Shown: positions 1-9,706 of the stretch, one piece after another | Numbering within the stretch: the stretch's first letter is position 1 | How the letters are laid out: each line of letters starts with the position of its first letter | NCBI GenBank assembly: GCA_001543005.1 | Contig: LFLB01000025.1 | Span: 26,362-90,361, forward strand | DNA length: 64,000 nt | From: Candidatus Spongiihabitans thiooxidans | Lineage (GTDB): Bacteria; Pseudomonadota; Gammaproteobacteria; Arenicellales; Poriferihabitantaceae | Direction of reading: 5' to 3' | Made by a program: the position numbers and the translations under genes | Notes under the pieces: model-generated | What the model saw: the letters and a program-made list of their open reading frames with translations, nothing else | What the model was told of the DNA's origin: nothing | Databases searched by the model: none

Positions 1-69
1 ATTGCATCGTATCGCCGCCGCGCTTTAGCATTCAGATGTAAAATTACAAAACTTAATATTATTTATCTC

Positions 70-423
70 ATGACTGAAGAAACACTTTTTACCAAAATCA
101 TAAACAGAGAAATTCCTGCGGATATTTTATTTCAGGACGATCGAGTCACCGCGTTCAGAGACCTTTATCCCCAGGCCCCGACCCATTTATTAATCGTCCC
201 GAATAAACCAATTCCGACCGTCAACGAGGTGACCGAACAGGACCAGGCAGTACTGGGCTACCTGTTTATTGTTGCCAGAAAACTGGCCGAACAAGAAGGC
301 CTGGCAGAAAACGGTTATCGCTTGATTATCAACTGTGGAAACCACGGCGGGCAGGAGGTTTACCACCTGCATATGCATTTAATGGGCGGCAGACGACTAG
401 GGCGAATGGTTGCGGCAGATTAA
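70..423 (+). CDS. hinT: HIT-family purine nucleoside phosphoramidase (HinT-like)
   Basis: This 117-residue protein belongs to the histidine triad family, cytosolic hydrolases of adenosine 5'-phosphoramidates and related AMP-lysine adducts. The family signature is visible near the C-terminus: [10 protein letters not shown] from residue 98, with triad histidines at 99, 101 and 103; the last of these is the nucleophile in HinT proteins. The N-terminal stretch [20 protein letters not shown] is typical of bacterial HinT, and the length matches the family (110-120). It ends convergently with ispF, the two stop regions overlapping by four bases. Physiological role in bacteria is poorly defined; the family assignment is firm. 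Confidence 0.93.
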   Translation: MTEETLFTKIINREIPADILFQDDRVTAFRDLYPQAPTHLLIVPNKPIPTVNEVTEQDQAVLGYLFIVARKLAEQEGLAENGYRLIINCGNHGGQEVYHLHMHLMGGRRLGRMVAAD

Positions 424-908
424 CACACAGGGTTATCGGTAGTTTCCAGCAATACCATAGCCTGAGCTGCAATGCCCTGCTGTTGGCCAATAAATCCCAA
501 GCCTTCGGTGGTGGTTGCTTTGATGTTGATCTGACTCAGGGTGATAGACAAATCTGACGAAATATTCTCCCGCATTGCTGAAATATAAGGAGACAGACGC
601 GGCTTTTCCGCAATGATGGTGCAATCCAGATTACCGATTTTCCATTGCATCTGCTTCAACATTGTAGCAACCTTTCTTAACAGTATTCGACTGTCAATAT
701 CTTTATATTGGTCATCGTCGGGTGGAAAATGTTGGCCGATATCACCCATAGCCGCTGCACCAAGACAGGCATCGCATATCGCGTGTAATAATACATCCGC
801 ATCGGAATGGCCCGCCAAGCCCAGGTGCCAGTCTATTTCAACACCACCCAAAATTAATTGTCGGCCTTCGACCAGTGCGTGGATATCGTAACCGTTGCCG
901 ATTCTCAT
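420..908 (-). CDS. ispF: 2-C-methyl-D-erythritol 2,4-cyclodiphosphate synthase
   Basis: IspF cyclises 4-diphosphocytidyl-2-C-methyl-D-erythritol 2-phosphate with release of CMP, the fifth step of the MEP isoprenoid pathway. The zinc ligands are visible as D8 and H10 in GYDIH and H42 in [11 protein letters not shown]. The C-terminal [19 protein letters not shown] block is also characteristic. The length of 162 residues matches the usual size of about 160. Its start codon shares one base with the ispD stop codon (TAATG arrangement), so the two are translationally coupled and encode consecutive parts of one pathway; IspE acts between them and is not in this window. Confidence 0.97.
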   Translation of the reverse strand: MRIGNGYDIHALVEGRQLILGGVEIDWHLGLAGHSDADVLLHAICDACLGAAAMGDIGQHFPPDDDQYKDIDSRILLRKVATMLKQMQWKIGNLDCTIIAEKPRLSPYISAMRENISSDLSITLSQINIKATTTEGLGFIGQQQGIAAQAMVLLETTDNPVC

Positions 909-1615
909 TATTGAAATTCCGCCAGAAATAAATCCGCCAAATCAAGATCATCGATTGTGGTTATTTTGTTATTACTCGAATGACCTTCGACCATAGCAGG
1001 ACCGAGACCTAATCGCTCCATTGCCATGGATTCATCGGTAATCTGGACTCCGTCCGCAACTGCAGCTTCAATTGCCCGTAATAAATCACCAAGGCGAAAC
1101 ACTTGGGGAGTGAATGCTCGCCAAAACTTTTTCCGAGCAACCGTCTGTTGAATCACTTGCTCCTCATCTGTAATTTTCAAAGTGTCCACCAGTCTTTTAC
1201 CCAGTACCGCGCCAATTTGATTGTCATTGGCCAGGGTCAGTAAATTCTGAATGTCTTGTTGCATTATACCGGGGCGAACCGCATCGTGAACCAGCGCCCA
1301 ATCCGATTGCGCCACCTGATCCAGGCGCTCCAGAAACTTTAACCCATTAAGAACCGTATCCGCGCGCTCCCTGCCACCGTCGCAGACGCCCAATATCTTT
1401 GGGTGGGTAAACGGGTCTTTCGACCACCTACTATCTTGCGGGTTGATACCGATTACCACGCCATCAATCACCGGGCTGGCACAAATGCGAGACAGGGTAT
1501 GGTGTAGCATCGGAGTACCATGAATTTTAAGGTACTGTTTCGGTATCTCGGCCAACATCCTGCTCCCAATACCCGCAGCCGGGATTATTGCCCAGACCTT
1601 AGGCTGTTCAGTCAT
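908..1615 (-). CDS. ispD: 2-C-methyl-D-erythritol 4-phosphate cytidylyltransferase
   Basis: IspD transfers CMP from CTP to 2-C-methyl-D-erythritol 4-phosphate, the third MEP pathway step. The nucleotide-binding signature PAAGIGSRM spans residues 12-20 (catalytic Arg19) and is followed by Lys26 in IPKQY. LVHDAVRPG and the C-terminal GHSSNNKITTIDDLDLA match the family. Length 235 is normal. It lies directly upstream of ispF with a one-base overlap. In many gammaproteobacteria ftsB precedes ispD; here the upstream side is a 190-bp divergent gap shared with mfd, so ispD and mfd probably have back-to-back promoters. Confidence 0.97.
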   Translation of the reverse strand: MTEQPKVWAIIPAAGIGSRMLAEIPKQYLKIHGTPMLHHTLSRICASPVIDGVVIGINPQDSRWSKDPFTHPKILGVCDGGRERADTVLNGLKFLERLDQVAQSDWALVHDAVRPGIMQQDIQNLLTLANDNQIGAVLGKRLVDTLKITDEEQVIQQTVARKKFWRAFTPQVFRLGDLLRAIEAAVADGVQITDESMAMERLGLGPAMVEGHSSNNKITTIDDLDLADLFLAEFQ

Positions 1616-1804
1616 GAAATTTTTACCACTTAATGTTTATCTCAAAGGTCGATTATGTCAAAGACTGATTATTTTCCATAGAGGCATTAAAATTGAAAAT
1701 CGCAAAATTATCACCATTGTTGTGAAATGTTGTAGCCATGAAGGTTAAAATCCGAGCCCTTCATAATTGGCCAGGTAAAAGTCTGTGCGGTACCCAAATC
1801 TGAC

Positions 1805-4800
1805 ATGCATTCGCTACTAAATCCAATTCTGCCCGACCACGGGCAACGTATCTCCTGGTCGAATCTTCACGGTGCCGCCACGGGAATGGCTATCACTGAA
1901 GCGGCCCGACGATACAACGGAGTATTGGTAATTGTACTTGAAGATCAACGCCAACTTCAGATTTTGGAAACCGAGATTCGATATTTTCTACACCAGGCGG
2001 ACAATATTCCGGTATTAAATTTCCCAAGCTGGGAAAGCCTGCCCTACGACATATTCTCCCCCCATCAGGACATCATCTCGGATCGACTCCGGATTTTAGG
2101 GAAACTGCCGACCCTGCGCCGCGGTATTGTATTGATTCAAACTACAAATTTAATGCAGCGACTTCCACCCGTGGATTACGTGCTGGGTCATACGTTTTCA
2201 TTGAAAAAATCTCAACACATCAACCTTGACACCTTAAAACATCAACTGATTGACTCAAACTATGTTGCGGTTAATCAGGTTATGTCACCCGGTGAGTTTG
2301 CCGTGCGTGGCGGGCTGGTAGATGTATTCCCGATGGGTGCTCACGCACCATTTCGGTTGGATTTGTTTGACGATGAACTGGAGACTATTCGTATTTTCGA
2401 TCCAGACACCCAAAGATCAAAACAACAGGTGGAGAAAATTGAACTGCTGCCGGCACGTGAATTTCCAATGACTGAGTCCGGAATCAAACATTTTCGCTCA
2501 TCGTTTCGTCGCTATTTCGAAGGCGATCCCATGAAACAAACAATCTACAACCAGGTTTCCATGGGCAATACGCCTGCGGGCACTGAATTTTTTTTCCCAT
2601 TGTTTTTTGACCAGACTGCAACCTTGTTTGATTATCTCCAGGAAAATTCGATTTTCGTAAAAACCCAGGATTTCAAACAGTCCATTTCGACCTATTGGGC
2701 AGAAATTAATGATCGATACATCAATGCGAATTACGATCCAGCCCGCAAAGTCATACCGCCAAATCAACTCTATATGGACGCAAGTGAAGTTGAAGCAAAG
2801 AGTAGCAAATATTCAAGAATAGATATTATTCGCGGGCATGACCGGAAAACATCCTGGGCGGCTGAGGCTAATCCTAATAAACAGTTTCCAGTCGACTCCA
2901 GAAAGGAAACGCCTTATCAGGAATTGCTGGCGCATTTACGCACCAGTGATAACAAAATTTTAATTGTCACAGAAACCCCCGGGCGCAAAGAGGCGTTAGA
3001 GGGTGTGCTTTTAAACAACATGCTGCGACCGACCTCATTTCAGGGATTGCATGATTTCATCGCCGATGAACAAGCCATTCTGGGTCTGGCAATTGCCCCC
3101 CTCGAACGGGGGTTTACCTCAAATACGAATGGCATTGAAATTATATGCGAAAGCCAGTTATATGGTGAAAAGGTTTACCAACGCAGACGCCGAAACCGGG
3201 CGTCCCAGTCCCCGGAAGCAATCATAAAATCTCTGACAGAGCTCAACATTGGTGATCCGGTGGTCCACATTGAACATGGCGTGGGTCGATATCAAGGGTT
3301 GCATGTACTGGTTATCGGTGGCGATTCAGGTGAATTTTTGTCCCTTGAATATCAAAACGGTGACCGACTTTATATCCCGGTTTTATCGTTAAATCTAATC
3401 AGCCGTTTTGTCGGTGGCTCTCCCGATCTGGCGCCATTACATCGACTCGGCGGTGAGCAATGGGAAAAATCAAAAAAACGCGCCCGGGGAAAAGCCTACG
3501 ATGTCGCCACAGAGTTACTGGAAATGGAAGCATTCAGAAATGCGCGCAAAGGCCACTCTTTTGAAATTAATACGCTGGAAAGCGAGCGCTTTAACAGTCA
3601 ATTTCCATTCGAGGAGACCCTGGATCAACAACAAGCAATCAGCGAAGTCATCTCCGATCTCGGCTCTCCCGATCCCATGGATAGATTGGTATGCGGTGAT
3701 GTGGGATTCGGAAAAACCGAGGTTGCATTAAGAGCCGCGTTCATCGTCTCAAGCAATGCAAAGCAAGTTGCAATCCTGGTGCCGACTACGCTTTTGGCTG
3801 ATCAGCATTATCAAACTTTTGTGGAGCGATTTTCAGACTGGCCGATCAATGTTGCGGTTCTGTCACGATTTAATACCCGCAAACAATCTGCGGAACTGAT
3901 TAAGCGTGTTGCCAGCGGACATATTGATATTGTCATTGGCACTCACAGACTGTTGCAGGACGACATTCGTTTTAATGATCTGGGATTATTGATTATCGAC
4001 GAAGAGCATCGATTCGGGGTCAGACAAAAGGAGCGGCTCAAACGAATCCGCAGCCAGGTTGATATTTTGGCGTTGACGGCGACTCCCATCCCACGCACGT
4101 TGAACATAACCATGGCCGGGCTAAGGTCGATTTCGATTATCGCAACACCTCCGGTCAACCGCTTGTCGATAAAGACTTTTGTTCGTCAATGGAACCGAGG
4201 ATTGATCAGGGAAGCCTGTTTGCGGGAGATAAGGCGAGGCGGGCAAGTTTTTTTTCTACACAACGAGGTTAAGTCAATCGAACGCATGGCCGTCGATATC
4301 GCCGAGTTGGTCACTGAAGGGGAAGTGAATATTTGCCACGGACAAATGCGTGAATCGCAGCTTGAGCGGGTGATGCAGGATTTTTACCACCAACGTTTTA
4401 ATATTTTGGTTTGCTCTACCATTATTGAAAGCGGCATCGACATCCCGACTGCCAATACCATAATCATCAATCGGGCAGATCGTTTTGGCCTGGCGCAATT
4501 GCATCAACTCAGAGGCCGAGTCGGTCGGTCGCATCATCAGGCATTTGCATATTTACTGATACCGGACAAAGAATATATTACCAATGCCGCCAGAAAACGA
4601 CTCGATGCGATCGATTCGATGGAGGATTTAGGCGCGGGATTTGCGCTGGCATCCCACGATTTGGAAATTCGGGGTGCCGGAGAATTGCTCGGAGAAACTC
4701 AGAGCGGATCAATCGATGAGGTCGGTTTTTCATTGTATAGCGAATATCTAAGCCTTGCTGTAAACGCAATCAAGGAAGGCAAACTGCCCGAACCGGATAG

Positions 4801-5263
4801 CGCTTTGGAACTTGAAAAAGCATCGATTATTGACTTACACGTTACCGCATTATTTCCACAGGATTACCTGGCCAATGCCCATACACGATTGATTTTATAT
4901 AAACGAATATCCAATGCGACCGACCTGGCGCAACTGGAAGAGTTACAAATAGAAACCATTGATCGGTTTGGTCTGCTACCCGAGCAGGGGAAAAACCTGT
5001 TTCGATTAACCGCATTGCGTTTACAAGCCGAACGATTAAATATACGAAAAGCAGATATTGGCGATAATGGGGGTGTCATCGAGCTGCATGACAATCCGGT
5101 GATTGACCCTGGCGTAATATTTTCCTTAATTCAAGACAATCCTCATCTTTACCAGCTATCCGGCCCAAATGCGTTTAAAATTACCGATGATTTGGCGGAC
5201 CCTTTTACGAGAATGAACAAGATTGAAACTCTCTTTGATACGTTGTACGAAACCCTGCATTAA
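1805..5263 (+). CDS. mfd: Transcription-repair coupling factor
   Basis: Mfd is the ATP-driven translocase that removes RNA polymerase stalled at DNA lesions and recruits UvrA. At 1152 residues it is full length (E. coli 1148). An N-terminal UvrB-like part carries the SWESLPYDIFSPHQD block. The RNA-polymerase-interaction domain starts near residue 475 (GDPVVHIEHGVGRYQGL). The RecG-like translocase has Walker A GDVGFGKTE at 631-639 and motif II DEEH at 732-735. Motifs ALTATPIPRTL, IIESGIDIPTANT and QLRGRVGRSHHQA follow. The C-terminal TRCF domain ends with the usual regulatory module. The gene is transcribed alone and is divergent from ispD. Confidence 0.98.
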   Translation: MHSLLNPILPDHGQRISWSNLHGAATGMAITEAARRYNGVLVIVLEDQRQLQILETEIRYFLHQADNIPVLNFPSWESLPYDIFSPHQDIISDRLRILGKLPTLRRGIVLIQTTNLMQRLPPVDYVLGHTFSLKKSQHINLDTLKHQLIDSNYVAVNQVMSPGEFAVRGGLVDVFPMGAHAPFRLDLFDDELETIRIFDPDTQRSKQQVEKIELLPAREFPMTESGIKHFRSSFRRYFEGDPMKQTIYNQVSMGNTPAGTEFFFPLFFDQTATLFDYLQENSIFVKTQDFKQSISTYWAEINDRYINANYDPARKVIPPNQLYMDASEVEAKSSKYSRIDIIRGHDRKTSWAAEANPNKQFPVDSRKETPYQELLAHLRTSDNKILIVTETPGRKEALEGVLLNNMLRPTSFQGLHDFIADEQAILGLAIAPLERGFTSNTNGIEIICESQLYGEKVYQRRRRNRASQSPEAIIKSLTELNIGDPVVHIEHGVGRYQGLHVLVIGGDSGEFLSLEYQNGDRLYIPVLSLNLISRFVGGSPDLAPLHRLGGEQWEKSKKRARGKAYDVATELLEMEAFRNARKGHSFEINTLESERFNSQFPFEETLDQQQAISEVISDLGSPDPMDRLVCGDVGFGKTEVALRAAFIVSSNAKQVAILVPTTLLADQHYQTFVERFSDWPINVAVLSRFNTRKQSAELIKRVASGHIDIVIGTHRLLQDDIRFNDLGLLIIDEEHRFGVRQKERLKRIRSQVDILALTATPIPRTLNITMAGLRSISIIATPPVNRLSIKTFVRQWNRGLIREACLREIRRGGQVFFLHNEVKSIERMAVDIAELVTEGEVNICHGQMRESQLERVMQDFYHQRFNILVCSTIIESGIDIPTANTIIINRADRFGLAQLHQLRGRVGRSHHQAFAYLLIPDKEYITNAARKRLDAIDSMEDLGAGFALASHDLEIRGAGELLGETQSGSIDEVGFSLYSEYLSLAVNAIKEGKLPEPDSALELEKASIIDLHVTALFPQDYLANAHTRLILYKRISNATDLAQLEELQIETIDRFGLLPEQGKNLFRLTALRLQAERLNIRKADIGDNGGVIELHDNPVIDPGVIFSLIQDNPHLYQLSGPNAFKITDDLADPFTRMNKIETLFDTLYETLH

Positions 5264-5326
5264 CCGCATCGGTGGTAGCACAATTAGCGCCGGTTAAGTA
5301 TGCTACGCTAGAATTCTTTATGGGTT

Positions 5327-5974
5327 ATGCGAAATAAATCACTTATTGTTGTTTTTGAGGTCGTTCTGGGCATACTGCTGCTTGGTCTCGGCCATGTCGT
5401 TTACGCCAGAGACTACACCGTCGAATTGATCGTTTTTGAGCGTCTCGATACTGCCAACGATGCTGATGAAATATGGGATTTTTCGAGTGATCGTATCGCT
5501 GGCAAGTTACAGAAAATACAATCCCTGACCTCCAAAGCAATCGACTATAAAACCAGCTCTACTTTAATCCGTCTTGCTACCATAAGAAATAATTTGGTGG
5601 CCGCAGGATATGGAATTTTACACTCAGCGAGATGGATTCAACCTGCCAAGGTATATCAGCAGGCGTCTTTAATATCTTTCGGCACAGCAGACTCCTCATT
5701 GCCTTATGGCTTTATTAGAGTTTACAAAACATCGCTGATTTTTGCGGATATCGATATACAATATTCGCCAACCAGGCCAGAAGTATTTGTTAATGACCAT
5801 ACTGTCATCGATGCCGATGCCGACTCAAATGAGTATTTGATTTCTCCAGACACAAACCTTGAATTTCAACAACCGCATTTTTTCATATCCGAAAAACGAC
5901 GGCTAAAATTTAAAGAAATTCATTACTTCGACCATCCCTCGTTTGGGGTGATCCTGAGCGTATGGCCATCATAA
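5327..5974 (+). CDS. CsiV-like periplasmic protein
   Basis: A 215-residue protein with an N-terminal hydrophobic segment (about residues 5-25), read as a signal peptide ending near VVYARDYTVEL, so probably periplasmic. The opening YTVELIVFER and the closing pattern KEIHYFDHPSFGVILSVWP resemble the CsiV family, which in Vibrio cholerae binds peptidoglycan and supports the LpoA/PBP1A synthase. The ATG lies 63 bp after the mfd stop; location directly downstream of mfd is common for this family. It ends convergently with the methylthioinosine phosphorylase gene (six-base overlap). The family call rests on the two end motifs only; the function is known only from Vibrio. Confidence 0.7.
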   Translation: MRNKSLIVVFEVVLGILLLGLGHVVYARDYTVELIVFERLDTANDADEIWDFSSDRIAGKLQKIQSLTSKAIDYKTSSTLIRLATIRNNLVAAGYGILHSARWIQPAKVYQQASLISFGTADSSLPYGFIRVYKTSLIFADIDIQYSPTRPEVFVNDHTVIDADADSNEYLISPDTNLEFQQPHFFISEKRRLKFKEIHYFDHPSFGVILSVWPS

Positions 5975-6739
5975 TCGGGATATGAACTGCTCCAAAATTG
6001 TCACAGCATCATCGGTTGTTGCCGCCAAATTTGCGTAGATTGTCTCCATTGTCAGTTCCTGGTCCCCCCGCCCTGCTGCTACATTGGCCACCAGAGCAAT
6101 ACCGGCATAGCGCATATTCAATTCTCTGGCCAGTGCGGCTTCGGGCATTGCGGTCATGCCGACAATTTCCGCGCCATCTCTTTCCAGGCGATCAATTTCT
6201 GCAGCGGTTTCAAGTCTGGGTCCCTGGGTAACGGCGTAGACCCCGCTGTTATTAACTTCGATTGTCGTATGCCGGGCCGCATGTTGAGCCGCCTGTATTA
6301 GTCGCAATCTGAGTGGTTGGTCATAAGGCTCAGTAAAATCAATGTGATTCACCTTGTCATCTACATGGCTGTTTGAATAAAGCTTGCCGTCATAAAATGT
6401 ATGCTCCCGAGCCGAGGTATAGTCGATAATTTGATGGGGAATAGCGATTGAGCGTGCGGGGAAATCGGGGTTAATTCCGCCTACCGCCGCCAATGCAATG
6501 ACCTCAGTGACACCGGCATCTTTCAGTGCATACATATTGGCGCGGTAGTTGATTCTATGCGGCGCGATGGAATGATCGTCACCATGCCTGGGCAAGAATA
6601 CTAATTTTGAACCACAATACTTTCCGAACGATAGCGGCGCCGATGGTGGCCCGTAGGGTGTTGACACTTTCCTTTGCTCGACAACAGCGAAATTCGGGAG
6701 TTGATCAAATCCGCTACCTCCAATTATCGCCAGCGTCAT
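5969..6739 (-). CDS. S-methyl-5'-thioinosine phosphorylase
   Basis: A nucleoside phosphorylase of the PNP/MTAP fold. Visible motifs are the phosphate-binding IIGGSGFDQL at the start, FLPRHGDDHSIAPHRINYRAN, VTQGPRLETAAEI and GMTAMPEAALARE. The GMTAMPEA form is the one seen in methylthioinosine phosphorylases such as Pseudomonas aeruginosa PA3004, rather than the human-type MTAP. The enzyme likely cleaves methylthioinosine to hypoxanthine and methylthioribose 1-phosphate in the salvage of polyamine by-products. I place the start at the ATG at 6739 (256 residues) instead of 48 bp upstream, because the family begins directly with the beta strand MTLAIIGGSG. Substrate choice is inferred from the motif. 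Confidence 0.87.
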   Translation of the reverse strand: MTLAIIGGSGFDQLPNFAVVEQRKVSTPYGPPSAPLSFGKYCGSKLVFLPRHGDDHSIAPHRINYRANMYALKDAGVTEVIALAAVGGINPDFPARSIAIPHQIIDYTSAREHTFYDGKLYSNSHVDDKVNHIDFTEPYDQPLRLRLIQAAQHAARHTTIEVNNSGVYAVTQGPRLETAAEIDRLERDGAEIVGMTAMPEAALARELNMRYAGIALVANVAAGRGDQELTMETIYANLAATTDDAVTILEQFISRL

Positions 6740-6767
6740 CCTCTGTTCCTCAATTGATGTATGTCTT

Positions 6768-7658
6768 TCAATTTGCCCTTCGTTCAATGATCAATTTTTT
6801 CAGGTATTTACCGTAATCATTCATTTTTAATTGCTCGGCCAGACTCTCCAATTGGCCATCATCAATATGCCCCATGCGCCAACAAATTTCTTCCGGGCAA
6901 CATACTTTCATACCCTGACGCTTTTCAATAGTTTGGATAAACATTGTGGCGTCAAGCAAAGCGGCAGATGTTCCGGTATCGAGCCAAGTCATTCCGCGGG
7001 ACATCCCACCAGTCAACACTTCCACACTCAACATTCCGTCATCCAGATAGGTTTTATTCAGATTAGTAATTTCCAACTCTCCGCGCGCAGAAGGTTTGAG
7101 CGAGCGCACCCGTTGCGCCACTGTGGAGTCGTAAAAATATAGTCCGGTCACCGCGTATTGTGACTTTGGCGCTTTCGGCTTTTCTTCCAAATCGTAAACT
7201 TGCCCGCTTTCGTCGAACGCTACCACGTCATACCTTTCAGGGTTGCTTACCTGGTATGCGAAAATTTGGGCGCCTTTTTTTAATGCTGCCGCTTTTTGTA
7301 AACTATCGGTTAAGTGATGGCCATAAAAAATATTATCGCCCAGCACCAAGGCACTGTTCTGATTACCGATGAATTCCGAACCGATTATAAACGCCTGAGC
7401 CAACCCTTCTGGTGCTGCTTGTACCGCATAGGAAAAATTTACCCCCCATTTGCCGCCATCGCCGAGTAATTGCTGAAATCGAGGCGTATTCTGAGGCGTG
7501 GAAATGATCAAAATATCTTTAATTCCAGCTAACAACAATACCGACAAAGGATAGTAAATCATTGGTTTATCGTACACCGGGATAAGTTGGCTGGACACGG
7601 CAAGCGTTGCCGGCCACAAACGCGAACCCGACCCTTCAGCCAGTATTAATCCCCTCAC
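6768..7658 (-). CDS. rfbA: Glucose-1-phosphate thymidylyltransferase-like protein with altered active-site motif
   Basis: Full-length RmlA/RfbA homologue (296 residues, GTG start), the enzyme that makes dTDP-glucose for dTDP-L-rhamnose and related sugars. Most of the family sequence is intact: YDKPMIYYPLSVLLLAGI, ISTPQNTPRFQQLLGDG, LGDNIFYGH, LEEKPKAP, GELEITNLN and WLDTGT. The catalytic signature is not: the usual LAGGSGTRLxPATLAxSKQL reads LAEGSGSRLWPATLAVSSQL. The second glycine of the GG pair region is Glu8, and the lysine that contacts the substrate phosphates (Lys25 in P. aeruginosa RmlA) is Ser23. No rmlB, rmlC or rmlD is nearby. The fold is certain; activity is doubtful, or specificity may have changed. 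Confidence 0.85.
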   Translation of the reverse strand: MRGLILAEGSGSRLWPATLAVSSQLIPVYDKPMIYYPLSVLLLAGIKDILIISTPQNTPRFQQLLGDGGKWGVNFSYAVQAAPEGLAQAFIIGSEFIGNQNSALVLGDNIFYGHHLTDSLQKAAALKKGAQIFAYQVSNPERYDVVAFDESGQVYDLEEKPKAPKSQYAVTGLYFYDSTVAQRVRSLKPSARGELEITNLNKTYLDDGMLSVEVLTGGMSRGMTWLDTGTSAALLDATMFIQTIEKRQGMKVCCPEEICWRMGHIDDGQLESLAEQLKMNDYGKYLKKLIIERRAN

Positions 7659-7706
7659 CCTATTGCTCCAACACGCCCCAATGATCGCAACCGTTGACCA
7701 TCAGGA

Positions 7707-8705
7707 TTATGCGGTGGACAAACAAGCAATATATTTTGTTATACCCTGATTGACATTATCGAATGACCCGTTAAATCCGGTTGATTTTAATTTACTCAAA
7801 TCAGCCTGAGTATAACTTTGGTACTTGCCAATCAGCGCGTCCGGCATGGCAATGTAAGTTATTTCTTTTTTTGCAACTGCTTCGGCGAGGGTCAGCATTT
7901 CTTTGTCAAGGTTTTGGCGACAAGCATTTACCACCGCCAGGGCGACATCGTTAAAGCTTTGGCATCGACCAGTACCGACGTTGAACAGGCCGCTAACTCC
8001 AGGGTTTTTCAACAAGAATAAATTGATGCCAACGACATCATCGACATAAACAAAATCACGAACCTGCTGGCCGTCGTTGTAGCCGTCCGAACCGGAAAAT
8101 AATCTGACATTCTGGTCGTCTTGATACTGGTTATAACAATGCCATGCGACCGATGCCATGCGGCCCTTGTGAAATTCTCGTGGACCATAAACATTAAAAT
8201 ACCTCAGTCCTACACATTGAATGCCGATGGGGATATCGAGGGAATGTTGCTTTCGAATATAGTTGTCGAATAATAATTTCGACCAGGCATAGGCGTTTAA
8301 TGCGGATTCATTTTCCGGCTGTTCCACAAATACTGAACTCCGGCCATAAACCGATGCCGATGACGCATAAATGAATTGTGCCTGGTGTCGTTTGCTAAAT
8401 TGAAATAATTCCTTGGAATACGTGAAGTTGTTGTGAAGGATATATTCTCCATCCGTGGCCATAGTATCCGAGCACGCACCTTGGTGGAATACGGCCGACA
8501 CAGCATCAAATTTCCTGCCCTCCGTCATAAAATCGTAAAACTCATGTTTATCCATATAGTCAACGATTTTAAGGTCGGATAGATTTTTTATTTTTTCGGC
8601 ATTGGTCAAATTGTCAACCACCATGATATTTTCTATCCCTTCTTGATTGAGCGCCTTGACAAGATTAGACCCTATAAAGCCGGCGCCTCCGGTAACAATA
8701 ATCAT
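7707..8705 (-). CDS. hldD: ADP-L-glycero-D-manno-heptose 6-epimerase
   Basis: HldD (RfaD) epimerises ADP-D-glycero-D-manno-heptose at C6, the last step in making the heptose donor for the LPS inner core. It is an extended short-chain dehydrogenase: the Rossmann motif TGGAGFIGSNLV lies at residues 5-16, FHQGACSDT and YASSASVYG match the family, and the catalytic Tyr-x3-Lys is in YAWSKLLF. RYFNVYGPREFHKGRMASV is highly characteristic. The length of 332 is close to the usual 310-320. Its start overlaps the stop of the heptose kinase gene by four bases, so the two consecutive pathway enzymes are coupled. Confidence 0.96.
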   Translation of the reverse strand: MIIVTGGAGFIGSNLVKALNQEGIENIMVVDNLTNAEKIKNLSDLKIVDYMDKHEFYDFMTEGRKFDAVSAVFHQGACSDTMATDGEYILHNNFTYSKELFQFSKRHQAQFIYASSASVYGRSSVFVEQPENESALNAYAWSKLLFDNYIRKQHSLDIPIGIQCVGLRYFNVYGPREFHKGRMASVAWHCYNQYQDDQNVRLFSGSDGYNDGQQVRDFVYVDDVVGINLFLLKNPGVSGLFNVGTGRCQSFNDVALAVVNACRQNLDKEMLTLAEAVAKKEITYIAMPDALIGKYQSYTQADLSKLKSTGFNGSFDNVNQGITKYIACLSTA

Positions 8706-9706
8706 GACTGGTAATCTTTCTTGAATGCCGCGCTTAGTTCATATCGGTCCACGGTCGCCGTTCCCAATTTCGATATCACCACACCAGCCGCACTATTTGC
8801 CAGTTCCATCCCAATAGAATGGGGTAACCCGGCCGACAACGCCATCGCCATCACTGCAATTACCGTATCCCCTGCCCCGCTAACATCATAGACTTCACGG
8901 CTTCTGGCAGGGATATGGATAGACTCAGTTTTGGAATCGAATAACTTCATGCCTTGATCGCTTAAGGTAACCAATAATTGATTGAGTTCATATTGATTGA
9001 TCAGAGAATTTGCTTTGCTCTGTAAATCCTGCTCTCCCTGAACGACCCCGGCAACGGATTCGAATTCGACCAGATTCGGGGTGATCATAGTCGCCCCGCG
9101 GTACGCTGAATAATTGCTACCTTTAGGGTCAATTAACACTGGTTTGCCATTTTCTTTGGCAACCGCTATCAATGCTTCAACCTGTGCCAAACTGCCCTTG
9201 CCATAATCTGAAAGTATCACCGTGTCATGGCTTTGGATCAAATTACGATATTGATCCAGAATGACCGCTACTACTTTGGCGTTAGGTGAATTTTCAAAAT
9301 CTAATCGCAGCAACTGCTGATTTTTCGATATTACTCTGAGTTTTATGGTGGTCTTAATCGTGCTGTCGTATTCGAGTACAGTATTGATTTTTGAATCGTT
9401 GGCGATTTTCTCGCAGTTGCGCCCGGCTTGGTCTTGACCGACAATACCTAACAGCGTACATACGCCATCCAATGCCGTTATATTTCTTGCTACGTTTCCA
9501 GCACCGCCAATTTTCTCAGTCATTTCCTGCACGACAATAACGGGCACCGGTGCTTCGGGAGAAATGCGTTTGACATCGCCTATCCAATACTGGTCAAGCA
9601 TAACATCGCCAACCACCAATATTCGGGTATTGGCCAGCTTTTCGATCAGGTCTTCGGCCCGGCTTTCGACCTGGTTATCGATATGATTACGGTCGACCGA
9701 TTCCAT
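8702..9706 (-). CDS. rfaE1: D-glycero-beta-D-manno-heptose-7-phosphate kinase (HldE kinase domain only)
   Basis: A PfkB-family kinase of 334 residues that phosphorylates heptose 7-phosphate at O1 for ADP-heptose synthesis. Motifs seen are [20 protein letters not shown], the substrate-binding [10 protein letters not shown], and the anion-hole/catalytic-base motif DVSGAGDTV. In E. coli HldE this domain is fused to a C-terminal cytidylyltransferase-fold domain; here the protein ends after the kinase, so a separate adenylyltransferase (RfaE2/HldC) must be encoded elsewhere. The gene overlaps hldD by four bases downstream and ugd by 20 bases upstream, which indicates one transcript. Confidence 0.93.
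   Translation of the reverse strand: MESVDRNHIDNQVESRAEDLIEKLANTRILVVGDVMLDQYWIGDVKRISPEAPVPVIVVQEMTEKIGGAGNVARNITALDGVCTLLGIVGQDQAGRNCEKIANDSKINTVLEYDSTIKTTIKLRVISKNQQLLRLDFENSPNAKVVAVILDQYRNLIQSHDTVILSDYGKGSLAQVEALIAVAKENGKPVLIDPKGSNYSAYRGATMITPNLVEFESVAGVVQGEQDLQSKANSLINQYELNQLLVTLSDQGMKLFDSKTESIHIPARSREVYDVSGAGDTVIAVMAMALSAGLPHSIGMELANSAAGVVISKLGTATVDRYELSAAFKKDYQS

Noticed and set aside
1..28. Open end reading LHRIAAAL and stop TAG before hinT, possibly the 3' end of an upstream gene
   Set aside because: Only eight codons are inside the window; no family can be supported.
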